DNA of 64,000 bases from UBA5078 sp051252515 (GCA_051252515.1 JBPOFS010000001.1:682001-746000); one strand, 5' to 3'. Positions 35,301-44,364 are shown, counted from the first letter of the stretch. Notes: generated by a model not told the origin, from the letters alone. Translations and numbers: made by a program.

Positions 35301-35918
35301 TTACTCAACTGCACGTTCTATTGCGCGCAGATACGCAGGCCTTGCTTGATTGCGAGCCAAGTAGGCTGACAGAGTCGGCCAGGGCTTAAGCAGACCAAGT
35401 CTCGCGGCCATGGAGACGACATAGCAAACACCAAAGTCGGCAGCACTGAAGTCGTTGCCTAGGATATAGGGCGAACTCCCAAGCTGTTTAGCAATGTGAC
35501 TGAAATGCAGTTGAATCTCTTTCTCGCTAAACGCTTCAAATGTGGCGTGTGGCTGCTCTGAGCGCATGAGCAGCATTTTTACTAGTAAAGGCAGGAATAC
35601 CGAGCCTTCGGGATAATGTAACCATCGAGTAAATTTCGCCCAACTCGCCAAATCTGAGCGCGGTGGCGCAAAGCGATTCTCAGTATCGAATTTTTCCAAT
35701 AGATACGTTGTGATGGCGCTAGATTCTGTGATGATCAATCCATCGTCATCAATAACTGGTGACTTTCCTAAAGGGTGGACCTTCTGCAAAGAGTCTGGGG
35801 CACGCATGGTTTGTGGGTCACGAGTGTATACCTCCAACTCATAGGGGGCACCTAACTCCTCCAACTGCCATACAGTGAATATAGAACGTCCTATGCGCAG
35901 GTGATGTAGTGTAATCAT
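35301..35918 (-). CDS. Glutathione S-transferase
   Basis: A 205-residue soluble GST. The thioredoxin-like N-terminal domain contains the glutathione-binding cis-Pro and SNAIL-like site (GKSPVIDDDGLIITESSAIT), followed by an all-helical C-terminal domain with the N-capping region DFSAADFGV. It conjugates glutathione to electrophiles or acts as peroxidase. AAAGG precedes the ATG. It is convergent with the TonB receptor gene with a 6-base gap. Confidence 0.92.
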   Translation of the reverse strand: MITLHHLRIGRSIFTVWQLEELGAPYELEVYTRDPQTMRAPDSLQKVHPLGKSPVIDDDGLIITESSAITTYLLEKFDTENRFAPPRSDLASWAKFTRWLHYPEGSVFLPLLVKMLLMRSEQPHATFEAFSEKEIQLHFSHIAKQLGSSPYILGNDFSAADFGVCYVVSMAARLGLLKPWPTLSAYLARNQARPAYLRAIERAVE

Positions 35919-36007
35919 TGCTAAAGCCTTTAGTTTGATTCAAGTTCGTATGTTGACAGAGCATCAGCTAAAGTACACTGTTTTCAACGCAGCCATTCAA
36001 CTTGCCC

Positions 36008-37351
36008 ATGACCCTCTCTAATCCTCTCAGCTACGGCCACATCCTGCGCAAGGCGTGGCCGATTATTCTGGCTAATGCCGCCGCCCCCCTACTTGGGCTG
36101 GTAGATACCGCTGTAATCGGTAACGTTGGTACGGTGGTTGACTTAGGAGCGATTGCACTAGGCGCCCTTATTTTTTCTTTCGTGTATTGGAGCTTTGGCT
36201 TCCTGCGCATGGGGACCACAGGCTTTACCGCCCAAGCAGCGGGAGCCGGTGACGAAGAGGAAGTGCGTGCCATTCTAGGCCGCTCACTCTTACTCGGCGC
36301 TGCGCTTGGCGTGCTTCTCATTTTGCTGCAATGGCCCGTCTCAACTATTGCATTCTCGCTACTAAGCGGCGGCGCTCAGATGGAATCTGTTGCGCAACAA
36401 TATTTTTCGATCAGGATCTGGGGTGCTCCTGCGACCCTTGCCAACTTCGCGCTAATGGGACTACTAATCGGGCTAGGCAATAGCCGACAATTGCTGTTTG
36501 TTCAGCTAGTCATGAACGGTCTCAATATTCTTTTGGACGTACTCTTTGCAGCAGTATTGGGCTGGGGCGTTGAAGGCATAGCCTTCGGCACAGTGATCGC
36601 AGAGTGGTGTGCGCTGCTATTTGCCGGCACACTGATCTATCGCGAATTGGCGCGGCGCAATGTCCATGACGAAAGCTTCTGGCCACTAACGCGAATAATC
36701 GATCCTCTGGCCATTAGAAAAACCCTAGTGGCCAATGCCGACATCATGATTCGCACATTACTGATGATTTTCTCCTTCAGCTTCTTCATCAATCAAAGCG
36801 CGATTTACAGCGGCGTCGTGCTCGCGGCTAATCATATTCTGATGCAGCTCATTTCTTTTTCCGCGTTTTTCCTCGATGGCTATGCATTTGTCGTTGAAGC
36901 GCTCATCGGGGCCTCGATTGGGGCACGCAATCGCCTGCAATTCGATCTTGCTGTAAAACGCTCCACCGTACTGGCGGGGATATCGGCGGCAATACTCGCT
37001 CTGATTATCTGGCTGTTCGGAGCCTCCATAGTGGCTCTATTGACCGATCTGTCCCCCGTAAGAGACGCGGCTGGTGGCATGTTATTTCTTGCTGCTACCT
37101 ATGTTTTCGTCTCATTTGCAGCATTCCAGCTCGACGGTATTTTTATCGGCGCTTCGCGCACAGCACAAATGCGCAATGCGGCCTTTATCTCAGTCGCCGT
37201 TTTTCTAATAGCCTGGTGGTTATTGGCAAGCCGTTATGGTGTGAACGGTTTATGGGGAGCAATGATTATCTATGTCATTGCCCGAGCCGGCGCATTGCTT
37301 ATCTATCTCCCTGCGCTAAGGGCCTCGATTGATCTACCGCAAAAGAAATAA
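36008..37351 (+). CDS. MATE-family efflux transporter (DinF-like)
   Basis: A 447-residue membrane protein with twelve helices in two halves, each opening with the MATE pattern (AWPIILANAAAPLLGLVDTA in the first; the second begins near TLVANADIMIRTLLM). It exports cationic or other compounds against Na+ or H+. The DinF subgroup fits the VDTAVIGNVG motif. I took the ATG at 36008; a TTG six bases earlier is in frame and no clear ribosome site is visible for either. It lies 68 bases before the fused oxidase gene. Confidence 0.9.
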   Translation: MTLSNPLSYGHILRKAWPIILANAAAPLLGLVDTAVIGNVGTVVDLGAIALGALIFSFVYWSFGFLRMGTTGFTAQAAGAGDEEEVRAILGRSLLLGAALGVLLILLQWPVSTIAFSLLSGGAQMESVAQQYFSIRIWGAPATLANFALMGLLIGLGNSRQLLFVQLVMNGLNILLDVLFAAVLGWGVEGIAFGTVIAEWCALLFAGTLIYRELARRNVHDESFWPLTRIIDPLAIRKTLVANADIMIRTLLMIFSFSFFINQSAIYSGVVLAANHILMQLISFSAFFLDGYAFVVEALIGASIGARNRLQFDLAVKRSTVLAGISAAILALIIWLFGASIVALLTDLSPVRDAAGGMLFLAATYVFVSFAAFQLDGIFIGASRTAQMRNAAFISVAVFLIAWWLLASRYGVNGLWGAMIIYVIARAGALLIYLPALRASIDLPQKK

Positions 37352-37419
37352 ACTCATCTGTCATGCACACGGCCTATAGCGCTAAAATAAGTGATGCTCA
37401 TAACAAGGAAGATAGACTT

Positions 37420-40059
37420 GTGACACAAGCCACTGCTCGAACCTCGCTTGTCGACGTGGATTCTTTCCTCGTTCGCGCACACAGTTATGCCGCATTCGCT
37501 GCGCTATTAATCTCAGTGACATTCGGCATTATCATCTCGCTACAATTTATTTATCCTGATTTTGCCTCATCACTGCCCGGTTGGGGACGAATGCGCTACT
37601 CCCATACCCAAGGCATTATGCTGGGCTGGCTCGGTAACGCCTTCATTGCTTTCATGTACCACGCCGTCCCTGTGTTAAGTGGCCGCCCTGTTGCAAGCCG
37701 CACCCTCGGCCTTTGGTTGTTTGGCATATGGAACTTCGCGGTGATGATTCCCGGCTGGATACTAGTGCTCTCAGGCTTTAGCCAGCCCTTAGAATGGGCT
37801 GAGTTTCCTCTCATCATCGATGTGTTTGTTATTGCCGCTTTTTTCATGGCAGCCTGCCAGTTCCTGCCGCCCTTTATCCGCCGCGGCGTCACTGATCTGT
37901 ATGTCTCTAGCTGGTATCTTATCGGCGGGCTTATCTTTACTTTACTGTCCTATCCTATGGGCAACTTTGCCCCCGAACTCGTCCCAGGCGCTGCTGGAGC
38001 GGCATTCAGTGGTTTATGGATTCACGATGCGGTGGGACTCTTCGTCACCCCGATGGCCTTGGCCATTTTGTATTATGTGATCCCCGCGGCGACTGGCAAA
38101 CCCATCTTCAGCCACCTCTTATCGATGCTCGGTTTTTGGGGTTTGTTTTTCCTGTATCCACTCAACGGCACTCACCATTACATTTTTTCCGTCATCCCGA
38201 TGGAAGCGCAAATGACGGCCATTCTCGCCTCTTTTCTATTAGGAATAGTCGTCATCATCGTCGTCAGCAATCTAATGCTGTCCCAACGCGGCGCGGGACT
38301 CTTCCCGCGAGACATTGCGTTACGCTTCATCTCGATGGCCGTAGTGTTTTACTTGATTGTCAGCATTCAAGGGTCCTTGCAGGCCAATATGAGCCTCAAT
38401 CAGACCGTACACTTTACCGACTGGGTTATTGGTCACTCGCATCTTGCGATGCTTGGCTTCGCGACGTTCGCCGGTATTGCGGGAATCTTGCATGCCTGGC
38501 AACGCATGCCTGATGCCAGATACAACGCACGCGCCTTCGAGTGGGCCTACGGTCTGCTCGTTGTTGGTATCAGCATCATGGTCATTGATCTAACAGTTGC
38601 TGGCATTGTGCAAGGGCAATTGTGGCAGGACGGCGCTCCTTGGATTGAGTCACTGCAAGCCTCTCGCCCTTACTGGGTAATTCGCTCGCTTTCGGCAATT
38701 CCTGTAACCGCCGGTTTCATCGCCTTAGTCGTTGGCATGACCACTGGTGAGCGCGGCGCAGGCGCCGCTGCCATGGCCAATAGCCTAGTGATCACTACAG
38801 ACAAAGATCCGCTTGCCTCACACACGAGCACCCACAGCCCTAGTCGCGGCCTAAAGATGTCGTACGTCGTAGCCAGCATCGCCGGCGTCGTCTTTTTTGT
38901 GCTATCCGTTTCGCTACTAGGCTTGTTGCCGAGGCAAGCGCTAGAGCAGCAAAGCGTTGCGATGGCTCCTAGCGCCCCTTTACCCTACACACCAGCAGAA
39001 GCCCGTGGTCGCGATGTGTATGCACGCGAAGGCTGTGCCTATTGCCACAGTCAACAAGTGCGTTATACCGAGGCCGATATGGCTCGTTTCGGCGCGCCTA
39101 CTCTGGCATGGGAGGGACGATTAGAGTATCCCCACATGCTCGGTACTCGGCGCATTGGCCCAGATTTGAGTCGCGCAGGAAACACTCGCACCGCCGATTG
39201 GCAATATGCCCATTTATTTGCGCCAAGAGCCGTCGTCGCAGCCTCTGTTATGCCCAGTTACAGCCAACTGTTTGACGGCAGTGCCACTGAACCTAAACGC
39301 GACGCACGGGACCTTATCGCGTATTTGGACTCACTGGGACGGGCACGGGAACTCGCCTATCCTGAAGGTGATGCCTTCGCACGTGCAGCCGCCCCCGAGA
39401 ATCGCTGGGCGCAAATGTCTGTCGATGCCCCAATGCTCAATGCCCACCCTGCGCGCACACGCCCTCGTGGCAATGCCCCCGCACTCGCCAGTGAAGGCGA
39501 TCTCGAACTAGGTATGCAGATTTGGCAGAACAATTGCGCGAGCTGTCATGGTGAGCAAGCCCAAGGCGATGGCGCTGCCTCCCAGTGGCTAGAGCCGCAG
39601 CCTAAGAACCTTGCCCTGCGCCAGTATTCGCGCACCATACTTGCCGACATTTTGTGGAATGGAGTGCATGGCTCGTCTATGCCCGCGTGGAGAGAACTCT
39701 CTGAGATGCAACGTAGCGCCGTGGCCAGCGCCGTGCAGAGCTTCTCGCAAACACAACAGGAAACAAACGACCCAACACTACTGGCCGATGGGGCCACTGT
39801 GTATACCCGTCACTGCGCAGAATGCCACGGTGACAATGGTGCAGGCGATGGTTTTGCGGCGGCACAGTTACCCATCGCTCCGACAGACTTCCGAGGCGTG
39901 CGCGCCACTCTAGCGCAGCGGGTCAAAATTATGGAAACTGGCGTGGCTGGCACCTCGATGGCGCCATGGACAGATCGCCTCAGTGGCCAAGAAATAAACG
40001 CAGTGGCACGCTACGTTGGCAGCTTTTTTAACAGCAACAATGAAGGAGATAGACCATGA
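37420..40059 (+). CDS. Fused cbb3-type cytochrome c oxidase (CcoN-CcoO plus two cytochrome c domains)
   Basis: An 879-residue chain from the GTG at 37420, chosen because AAGGAAG lies 8 bases upstream; an ATG at 37363 has no ribosome site. Residues 1-450 are CcoN-like: His62 and His341 for heme b, His339 for heme b3, His202, His252 and His253 for CuB, and Tyr246, six residues before His252 and 44 after His202 as in cbb3 enzymes. A helix (480-502) leads into a CcoO-like domain with heme site CAYCH (539), RRIGPDLSRAG and Met611. Two more cytochrome c domains follow, CASCH (706) and CAECH (799), with Met754 and Met847. It would reduce oxygen in the cytoplasmic membrane with the c domains in the periplasm. 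Fusion of all parts is rare. Confidence 0.93.
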   Translation: MTQATARTSLVDVDSFLVRAHSYAAFAALLISVTFGIIISLQFIYPDFASSLPGWGRMRYSHTQGIMLGWLGNAFIAFMYHAVPVLSGRPVASRTLGLWLFGIWNFAVMIPGWILVLSGFSQPLEWAEFPLIIDVFVIAAFFMAACQFLPPFIRRGVTDLYVSSWYLIGGLIFTLLSYPMGNFAPELVPGAAGAAFSGLWIHDAVGLFVTPMALAILYYVIPAATGKPIFSHLLSMLGFWGLFFLYPLNGTHHYIFSVIPMEAQMTAILASFLLGIVVIIVVSNLMLSQRGAGLFPRDIALRFISMAVVFYLIVSIQGSLQANMSLNQTVHFTDWVIGHSHLAMLGFATFAGIAGILHAWQRMPDARYNARAFEWAYGLLVVGISIMVIDLTVAGIVQGQLWQDGAPWIESLQASRPYWVIRSLSAIPVTAGFIALVVGMTTGERGAGAAAMANSLVITTDKDPLASHTSTHSPSRGLKMSYVVASIAGVVFFVLSVSLLGLLPRQALEQQSVAMAPSAPLPYTPAEARGRDVYAREGCAYCHSQQVRYTEADMARFGAPTLAWEGRLEYPHMLGTRRIGPDLSRAGNTRTADWQYAHLFAPRAVVAASVMPSYSQLFDGSATEPKRDARDLIAYLDSLGRARELAYPEGDAFARAAAPENRWAQMSVDAPMLNAHPARTRPRGNAPALASEGDLELGMQIWQNNCASCHGEQAQGDGAASQWLEPQPKNLALRQYSRTILADILWNGVHGSSMPAWRELSEMQRSAVASAVQSFSQTQQETNDPTLLADGATVYTRHCAECHGDNGAGDGFAAAQLPIAPTDFRGVRATLAQRVKIMETGVAGTSMAPWTDRLSGQEINAVARYVGSFFNSNNEGDRP

Positions 40060-40226
40060 TCACTGCCATTATCGTTTGGGGCTCCTTGATATTTGCTGGA
40101 ATAATTTGCGCTATTTACTTTGTGAATCCCAGTTGGCGCAAACAAATAGAGCAGCCGAAGTACCAGTTCCATAAGCAGATACAGGATTTCGACAAGCAAA
40201 TGGCCCAACAGAGATCGCAGTCATGA
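40056..40226 (+). CDS. Small membrane protein of the fused oxidase operon
   Basis: A 56-residue protein with one membrane helix (residues about 3-23, ITAIIVWGSLIFAGIICAIY) and a charged cytoplasmic tail. It overlaps the oxidase stop and the TsdA start through ATGA junctions on both sides, which strongly supports a real, coupled gene. Its size and place resemble CcoQ/CcoH-type small subunits, but I see no sequence match that would decide this. Confidence 0.75.
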   Translation: MITAIIVWGSLIFAGIICAIYFVNPSWRKQIEQPKYQFHKQIQDFDKQMAQQRSQS

Positions 40227-41167
40227 ACCCACTAAAAACGCTTCTAGCCGCCGCGCTTGTCAGCGCCGTCATTGGCATCGGTATTAGCTTCGGTACCTAC
40301 CTAACTCTCCAAGACACGCCCGAATTAGATGAGCGAGGCGTTGAAGTGTCAGTGGAATATGGTCGACGCTTAATTCGTGAAACTTCGTCGCTCATGGGGC
40401 CGAACCACGAAGACCCAGAAATGCGTTTTGCTGGCAATAATCTCGACTGCTCTTCTTGTCATCTCGATAGCGGCACCAAGCCTGGCACTCTTTCCTTGCT
40501 CCTAGCCTCCACGCGCTACCCACGCTTTTCAGGTCGAGATGGCGTTGAGGGTGATCTACGTGATCGCATGAATGGTTGCATGGAGCGCAGCATGAATGGT
40601 CGCAAGCTCCCACGCGATAGCGCCGAAATGCGCTCCATGGAGGCCTACGTGCTGAGCCTTGGCGAGCAATATAAAGCGATGGGAGCCACCCAGCGTATGT
40701 CTGACGAACCGCCACAGTTCGAGGAACCTGCGCGAGCGGCTAACCCACTAGCTGGCAAGGCGGTATACGAGGAACGCTGCCAAGTGTGTCATGGAGACAA
40801 TGGCCAAGGATTGCAGGCCACTCTCGATATCCGCGACGGTTATTTGTTTCCACCGCTATGGGGCACAGACACTTTCAATGATGGCGCGGGGATGCATCGT
40901 GTCCTCACCTCAGCAAACTTCATAAAAGCACGCATGCCTCTAGGTCAGCCCGACTTAAGCGACGATCAAGCATTTGACGTTGCGGCGTACATCAACTCCA
41001 CGCAGCGCCCCCATATGGAAAATTTAGAGAAGGACTATCCTGACCTCACTAAAAAGGCAGTGGATGGACCCTATGGGCCCTATGCCGACGACTTCTCGAA
41101 TGAACAGCACCGCATAGGACCTTTCGAACCAATTCGCGACTTTTATCGTACTTTAGAGAGCCAGTAA
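40223..41167 (+). CDS. tsdA: TsdA-type thiosulfate dehydrogenase (diheme cytochrome c)
   Basis: A 314-residue periplasmic protein with an uncleaved-looking N-terminal helix. Heme sites are CSSCH (76-80) and CQVCH (186-190). TsdA landmarks are present: CHLDSGTKPG, Cys119 in NGCMERSMNG, which is the expected unusual Cys ligand of heme 1, FPPLWG with GAGM, and Met238 in FIKARMP as candidate ligand of heme 2. TsdA joins two thiosulfates into tetrathionate and gives electrons to cytochromes. ATGA overlap with the preceding gene puts it in one operon with the oxidase, the likely electron acceptor. A C-terminal extension of about 55 residues follows the last c-type motif. Confidence 0.87.
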   Translation: MNPLKTLLAAALVSAVIGIGISFGTYLTLQDTPELDERGVEVSVEYGRRLIRETSSLMGPNHEDPEMRFAGNNLDCSSCHLDSGTKPGTLSLLLASTRYPRFSGRDGVEGDLRDRMNGCMERSMNGRKLPRDSAEMRSMEAYVLSLGEQYKAMGATQRMSDEPPQFEEPARAANPLAGKAVYEERCQVCHGDNGQGLQATLDIRDGYLFPPLWGTDTFNDGAGMHRVLTSANFIKARMPLGQPDLSDDQAFDVAAYINSTQRPHMENLEKDYPDLTKKAVDGPYGPYADDFSNEQHRIGPFEPIRDFYRTLESQ

Positions 41168-41192
41168 GCAGGGCAATCGCTAAGGAATAGGC

Positions 41193-41534
41193 TTATTGCA
41201 GAGGTTCTTTATCGCTAGAAGGCACGATATAAGGATCCAACTCAATGCGCTGCATCCGCAAACCGCCAAGTTCGATCAAACCCTTATAGCGCTCCTCACC
41301 TGTTGAGGAGAATTCAAATCGGTAGCGTCTTCGCAATTGCAATGAGCCACTATCAGCACGTTGCGGCCACACGCCTTTTAGCACGATGGTCTGATCAAGC
41401 AATTGTAGCCCCTGCTCCTTACAGTACTGATAAAGATACTGCAGCGCGATGCTTCTCACCTTATCACCCTGCCACCAAAAACTGATGAGCGTGACGGCAA
41501 CGGTGGTCCAGAAAATAGATGACAATGTAAGCAT
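41193..41534 (-). CDS. DUF3301 protein
   Basis: A 113-residue protein with an N-terminal membrane helix, then CKEQGLQLLDQTIVL and LQLRRRYRFEFSSTGEERYKG, the pattern of DUF3301 found in many gammaproteobacteria. Function unknown. It is convergent with tsdA and divergent from the lipoprotein at 41761; no Shine-Dalgarno sequence is evident. Confidence 0.85.
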   Translation of the reverse strand: MLTLSSIFWTTVAVTLISFWWQGDKVRSIALQYLYQYCKEQGLQLLDQTIVLKGVWPQRADSGSLQLRRRYRFEFSSTGEERYKGLIELGGLRMQRIELDPYIVPSSDKEPLQ

Positions 41535-41556
41535 AGGGTTTTGTTGTTAACGAGCC

Positions 41557-41611
41557 AAAGATGCCAGAGTACTTTGATCGGCCCGCTGGAGCAAAGTACT
41601 CTGGCATCTTT
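41557..41611. repeat. Perfect 19-bp inverted repeat between divergent genes
   Basis: Arms AAAGATGCCAGAGTACTTT (41557-41575) and AAAGTACTCTGGCATCTTT (41593-41611) are exact reverse complements around a 17-base loop. It lies between the starts of two divergent genes, so it is not placed as an ordinary terminator of either. It could be an operator, the hairpin of a small RNA, or a mobile-element remnant. Confidence 0.85.
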
Positions 41612-41760
41612 AGCTAATTTCTTGCTTGATAACGCCTCTACAATTCTTAGGCAGGCATAAACACGATTTGCCCATACCCTTTATTCGCTAACATTATGAG
41701 CGCGGCGATTAAAGTGCCATACTTGCTCCCCTCATTGACTTGATACGCAGGAATCACGTA

Positions 41761-42189
41761 ATGCGCAAAATTTCACCTGCCAGGCTCCGCACCCTTGTTC
41801 TAGCCTTAGCATTATTTGGACTAACGGCCTGCTCAGATCCATTCCTCTATTTTGCCGGCGGACGGCTAAGCGGTACCGAAACCCCATTGGTGGAGTGGCC
41901 AGAAGAAAGCGGTGTTTTACAAATAGAAACACTCGCCAGTGACCCTTACTCTGTGAACATTGGTTTCGTGTTGCTCGATGGAAAGTTATATATCGACCCT
42001 GCACAAGATCGACAGTGGTACCAAAATATATTAATCGACCCAACCGTACGGATTCGATTCAATGGCAGCGATCTAGTGCACCCAATGTTGACCGTTAGAG
42101 AAACTGACCCTGCGACTCTTGCGCAGTTTGATCCACAAAGAATTATCTTAAAACTAGAACCCGTAAATGCCCCGGAGGCTCACGAGTGA
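41761..42189 (+). CDS. Lipoprotein with split-barrel-like domain
   Basis: A 142-residue protein from the ATG at 41761 (GCAGGAA upstream), with a lipoprotein signal ending LTAC. The mature part includes VNIGFVLLDGKLYIDPAQD and W-YQNILIDPTVRIRF, which resembles the flavin-binding split-barrel (pyridoxamine-phosphate-oxidase-like) proteins, without visible cofactor residues that would prove binding. The stop overlaps the GTG start of the next gene, whose product seems related. Function unknown. Confidence 0.7.
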   Translation: MRKISPARLRTLVLALALFGLTACSDPFLYFAGGRLSGTETPLVEWPEESGVLQIETLASDPYSVNIGFVLLDGKLYIDPAQDRQWYQNILIDPTVRIRFNGSDLVHPMLTVRETDPATLAQFDPQRIILKLEPVNAPEAHE

Positions 42190-42734
42190 AGATTTTCAAA
42201 ATTGCACTACAGGTGCTTGGTTTCGTTGTTCTAATCGGCGCAGTAGCCATCGGCACCTTACGTATCCAGCGCAGCACTGGTGACGGGGCAACCGTCGTTT
42301 TTCCTGGTGGTGAAATGGTGGCGGGAACATTACATACCGGACCCGAACCCGATTGGAGTTTTACCGATGATATTTTTACCATCGAGCTTCAACTTAACAA
42401 TCCAATGGCGACGCGTCGGATCTTCATTATTGAAAGCGAAGGCAAGATTTATGTTGTCTCCGGTTATATGAAATCCTTCCTTGGGAAAATTTGGAAAGAG
42501 TGGGCTTTCGCCGCAGATGCAGGGAATGATGAAGGCGTACTACGCGTCAACAATGTTCGTTACCCAAGAAAGCTAGTGAGAATTATGCAAGGCGATGTTC
42601 TAAACGGAGTATCGGCGAAATTGCTGTCAAAATACAGCGGTGTGCCCACACCCGTTTCAGCTGAAGCGATCGCCACATCCCGAGCGGACATCGAAGACGG
42701 CAATAGCTGGGTATTCGAACTGGCCCCACGCTAA
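42186..42734 (+). CDS. Membrane-anchored split-barrel-like protein
   Basis: A 182-residue protein starting with GTG at 42186, overlapping the previous gene by 4 bases. One N-terminal membrane helix (about 5-25) is followed by a sheet-rich domain with RRIFIIESEGKIYVVSGY, LGKIWKEWAF and VLRVNNVRYPRKLVRI. The order of strands and the W-containing turn are like the products of 41761 and 51472, so the three are probably homologous. No enzyme motif is recognised. Confidence 0.68.
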   Translation: MKIFKIALQVLGFVVLIGAVAIGTLRIQRSTGDGATVVFPGGEMVAGTLHTGPEPDWSFTDDIFTIELQLNNPMATRRIFIIESEGKIYVVSGYMKSFLGKIWKEWAFAADAGNDEGVLRVNNVRYPRKLVRIMQGDVLNGVSAKLLSKYSGVPTPVSAEAIATSRADIEDGNSWVFELAPR

Positions 42735-42752
42735 CACTAAAGGAAACGAATC

Positions 42753-42887
42753 ATGACACTCAAAAATTATCTTATTCTTTGCGCCGCAGGATCATTGCTT
42801 ACCGTGGTCACCTTATTGCTTGCGCCAGGTGTCGGTGAAACACTAGAAGGCTTGTTAATAGCCTTCTTATCTAGCACAGCGAACTAG
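42753..42887 (+). CDS. Small hydrophobic protein
   Basis: A 44-residue open frame with AAAGGAAA about 8 bases before its ATG, 18 bases behind the previous gene. It encodes one to two hydrophobic segments (YLILCAAGSLLTVVTLLLAP then LEGLLIAFL). Position and ribosome site support a real third gene of this operon; function unknown. Confidence 0.55.
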   Translation: MTLKNYLILCAAGSLLTVVTLLLAPGVGETLEGLLIAFLSSTAN

Positions 42888-42929
42888 AGAAAGTGACTTA
42901 GAATAAGGTCACTGAACTAATGCCATCAA

Positions 42930-44336
42930 CTATTCGATTGGCCTACCCGAATCAAGAAGGTCTTCCTCTGTCGATTGCTTGCGCTCAGTATTAACGATAC
43001 TTTCTATATGTTCATCCGGGGCAACATCGACCAGCGCGCCGTTCGTGTCTAGCGTTGCAGAGGAGCCCTCTTTCTTCGATGAAGGCCCATTTTCATTTAA
43101 CCCATCGACAACCGCCTCGGTGGTTAGCTCAGCACGACTTATATCATTTAAACCATTCGGCAATTGATCAAATCGAAGTCGATAAATCGGCTCTGGCAAT
43201 GTAAATCCACTTTCCTCTAATGCGATCTTAGCCGCTCGTATCGAAAGACTACGCGCTTTTTTGAAATCACTATTTTTTTGATTCACCCAACCGGAAAACG
43301 TTATCAAAATATTTGAGTCACCCACGGCCTTTATAACCGCATCAGGCTTAGGCGTTTGCAGCACGAAGTCTAGACTACTTATTGCAGCCAAGCCTGTCTC
43401 CATCGCCGCCAACGGGTCATCTTCCGCATCGACGCCTAATTCAAAATCAAAACGACGCTCAGGGTTGCGGGAGTAGTTTAATATGACAGCCTTAAATACC
43501 GTCGCATTTGGAATGCGCAGGTGATTGCCATCTAACGTCATTAAAACGGTTGCTCGCGAAGTAAGCCTAATAACACGACCTTCATATTCATTGATAACAA
43601 CATGCTCATTGGCTCGAAACGGCTGACGGAGGCTCAGCATTATGCTTGAAATATAATTCTCCATGGTATCGCGAACAGCGAAACCAATGGCGAGCCCAAC
43701 GACTCCAGCGCCACCAAGAATTGTCCCCATCAATGTTGTAGCACCTAATAAGTTCAGGCCGACGATGAGCCCTAGTATTATGCCTACTACACGGATCAGC
43801 TGAGTCACTATCTCAGAAAGAAAAGGATTGGGTATGACGCGCCGCCAAAGTGTCGCCCAGTTGGCAACAAGGTGTCCCGTGAAGGCGATAATAATGAACA
43901 CGCCTATGGCAAGAAGAAAGAGTGGGAATGCACGTATCCATTGCCTAAAACCTTCTTTGAACTGATCCATTAAAGGTGCGACATTTCCCTGCACATCAAG
44001 CTCTCGTTCGATCTGATCTTCAACGGTCACTACACCCGCAACACGACGTGCTAAGTTTAGCGCTTGCTCAGCCTGCGCTTCATTTGAAACGCTACCTGTT
44101 ACCGTCACTACACCCGATACCACAAATAACTCTATCGCTTGCAATTGCTCAATCTGTAAATAAATACTCTCGAGACGATCCAAAATTTGTTGATCAGAAG
44201 GGCCTTCTTGGAGCACAGAGATTACGGCTGATTCAGCAAGCGTGTCAGCAGCAAGATCCTGCGCCATTGATTGCTGGCTCAACGAAAGAGAATAAAGAGT
44301 TATTCCTAGGAGGATGTTAAACCAAAAATTCGACAC
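42930..44336 (-). CDS. MscS-type mechanosensitive channel with BON domain
   Basis: A 468-residue protein taken from the GTG at 44336, which gives a proper signal peptide (ending SMAQ) and has GGA 8 bases upstream. Residues about 50-115 are a BON domain (VVSGVVTVTGSVSN, ARRVAGVVTVEDQI), then three helices, the last being the glycine/alanine-rich pore helix (LGGAGVVGLAIGFAVRDTMENY), then the MscS beta-domain (EHVVINEYEGRVIRLTSRAT) and the C-terminal alpha/beta part. It should open on membrane tension. The C-terminal 60 residues are polar and probably disordered. BON-MscS fusions are known. Confidence 0.92.
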   Translation of the reverse strand: MSNFWFNILLGITLYSLSLSQQSMAQDLAADTLAESAVISVLQEGPSDQQILDRLESIYLQIEQLQAIELFVVSGVVTVTGSVSNEAQAEQALNLARRVAGVVTVEDQIERELDVQGNVAPLMDQFKEGFRQWIRAFPLFLLAIGVFIIIAFTGHLVANWATLWRRVIPNPFLSEIVTQLIRVVGIILGLIVGLNLLGATTLMGTILGGAGVVGLAIGFAVRDTMENYISSIMLSLRQPFRANEHVVINEYEGRVIRLTSRATVLMTLDGNHLRIPNATVFKAVILNYSRNPERRFDFELGVDAEDDPLAAMETGLAAISSLDFVLQTPKPDAVIKAVGDSNILITFSGWVNQKNSDFKKARSLSIRAAKIALEESGFTLPEPIYRLRFDQLPNGLNDISRAELTTEAVVDGLNENGPSSKKEGSSATLDTNGALVDVAPDEHIESIVNTERKQSTEEDLLDSGRPIE

Positions 44337-44364
44337 TACATTGTCCTTTGCTGCATTAATTGCG

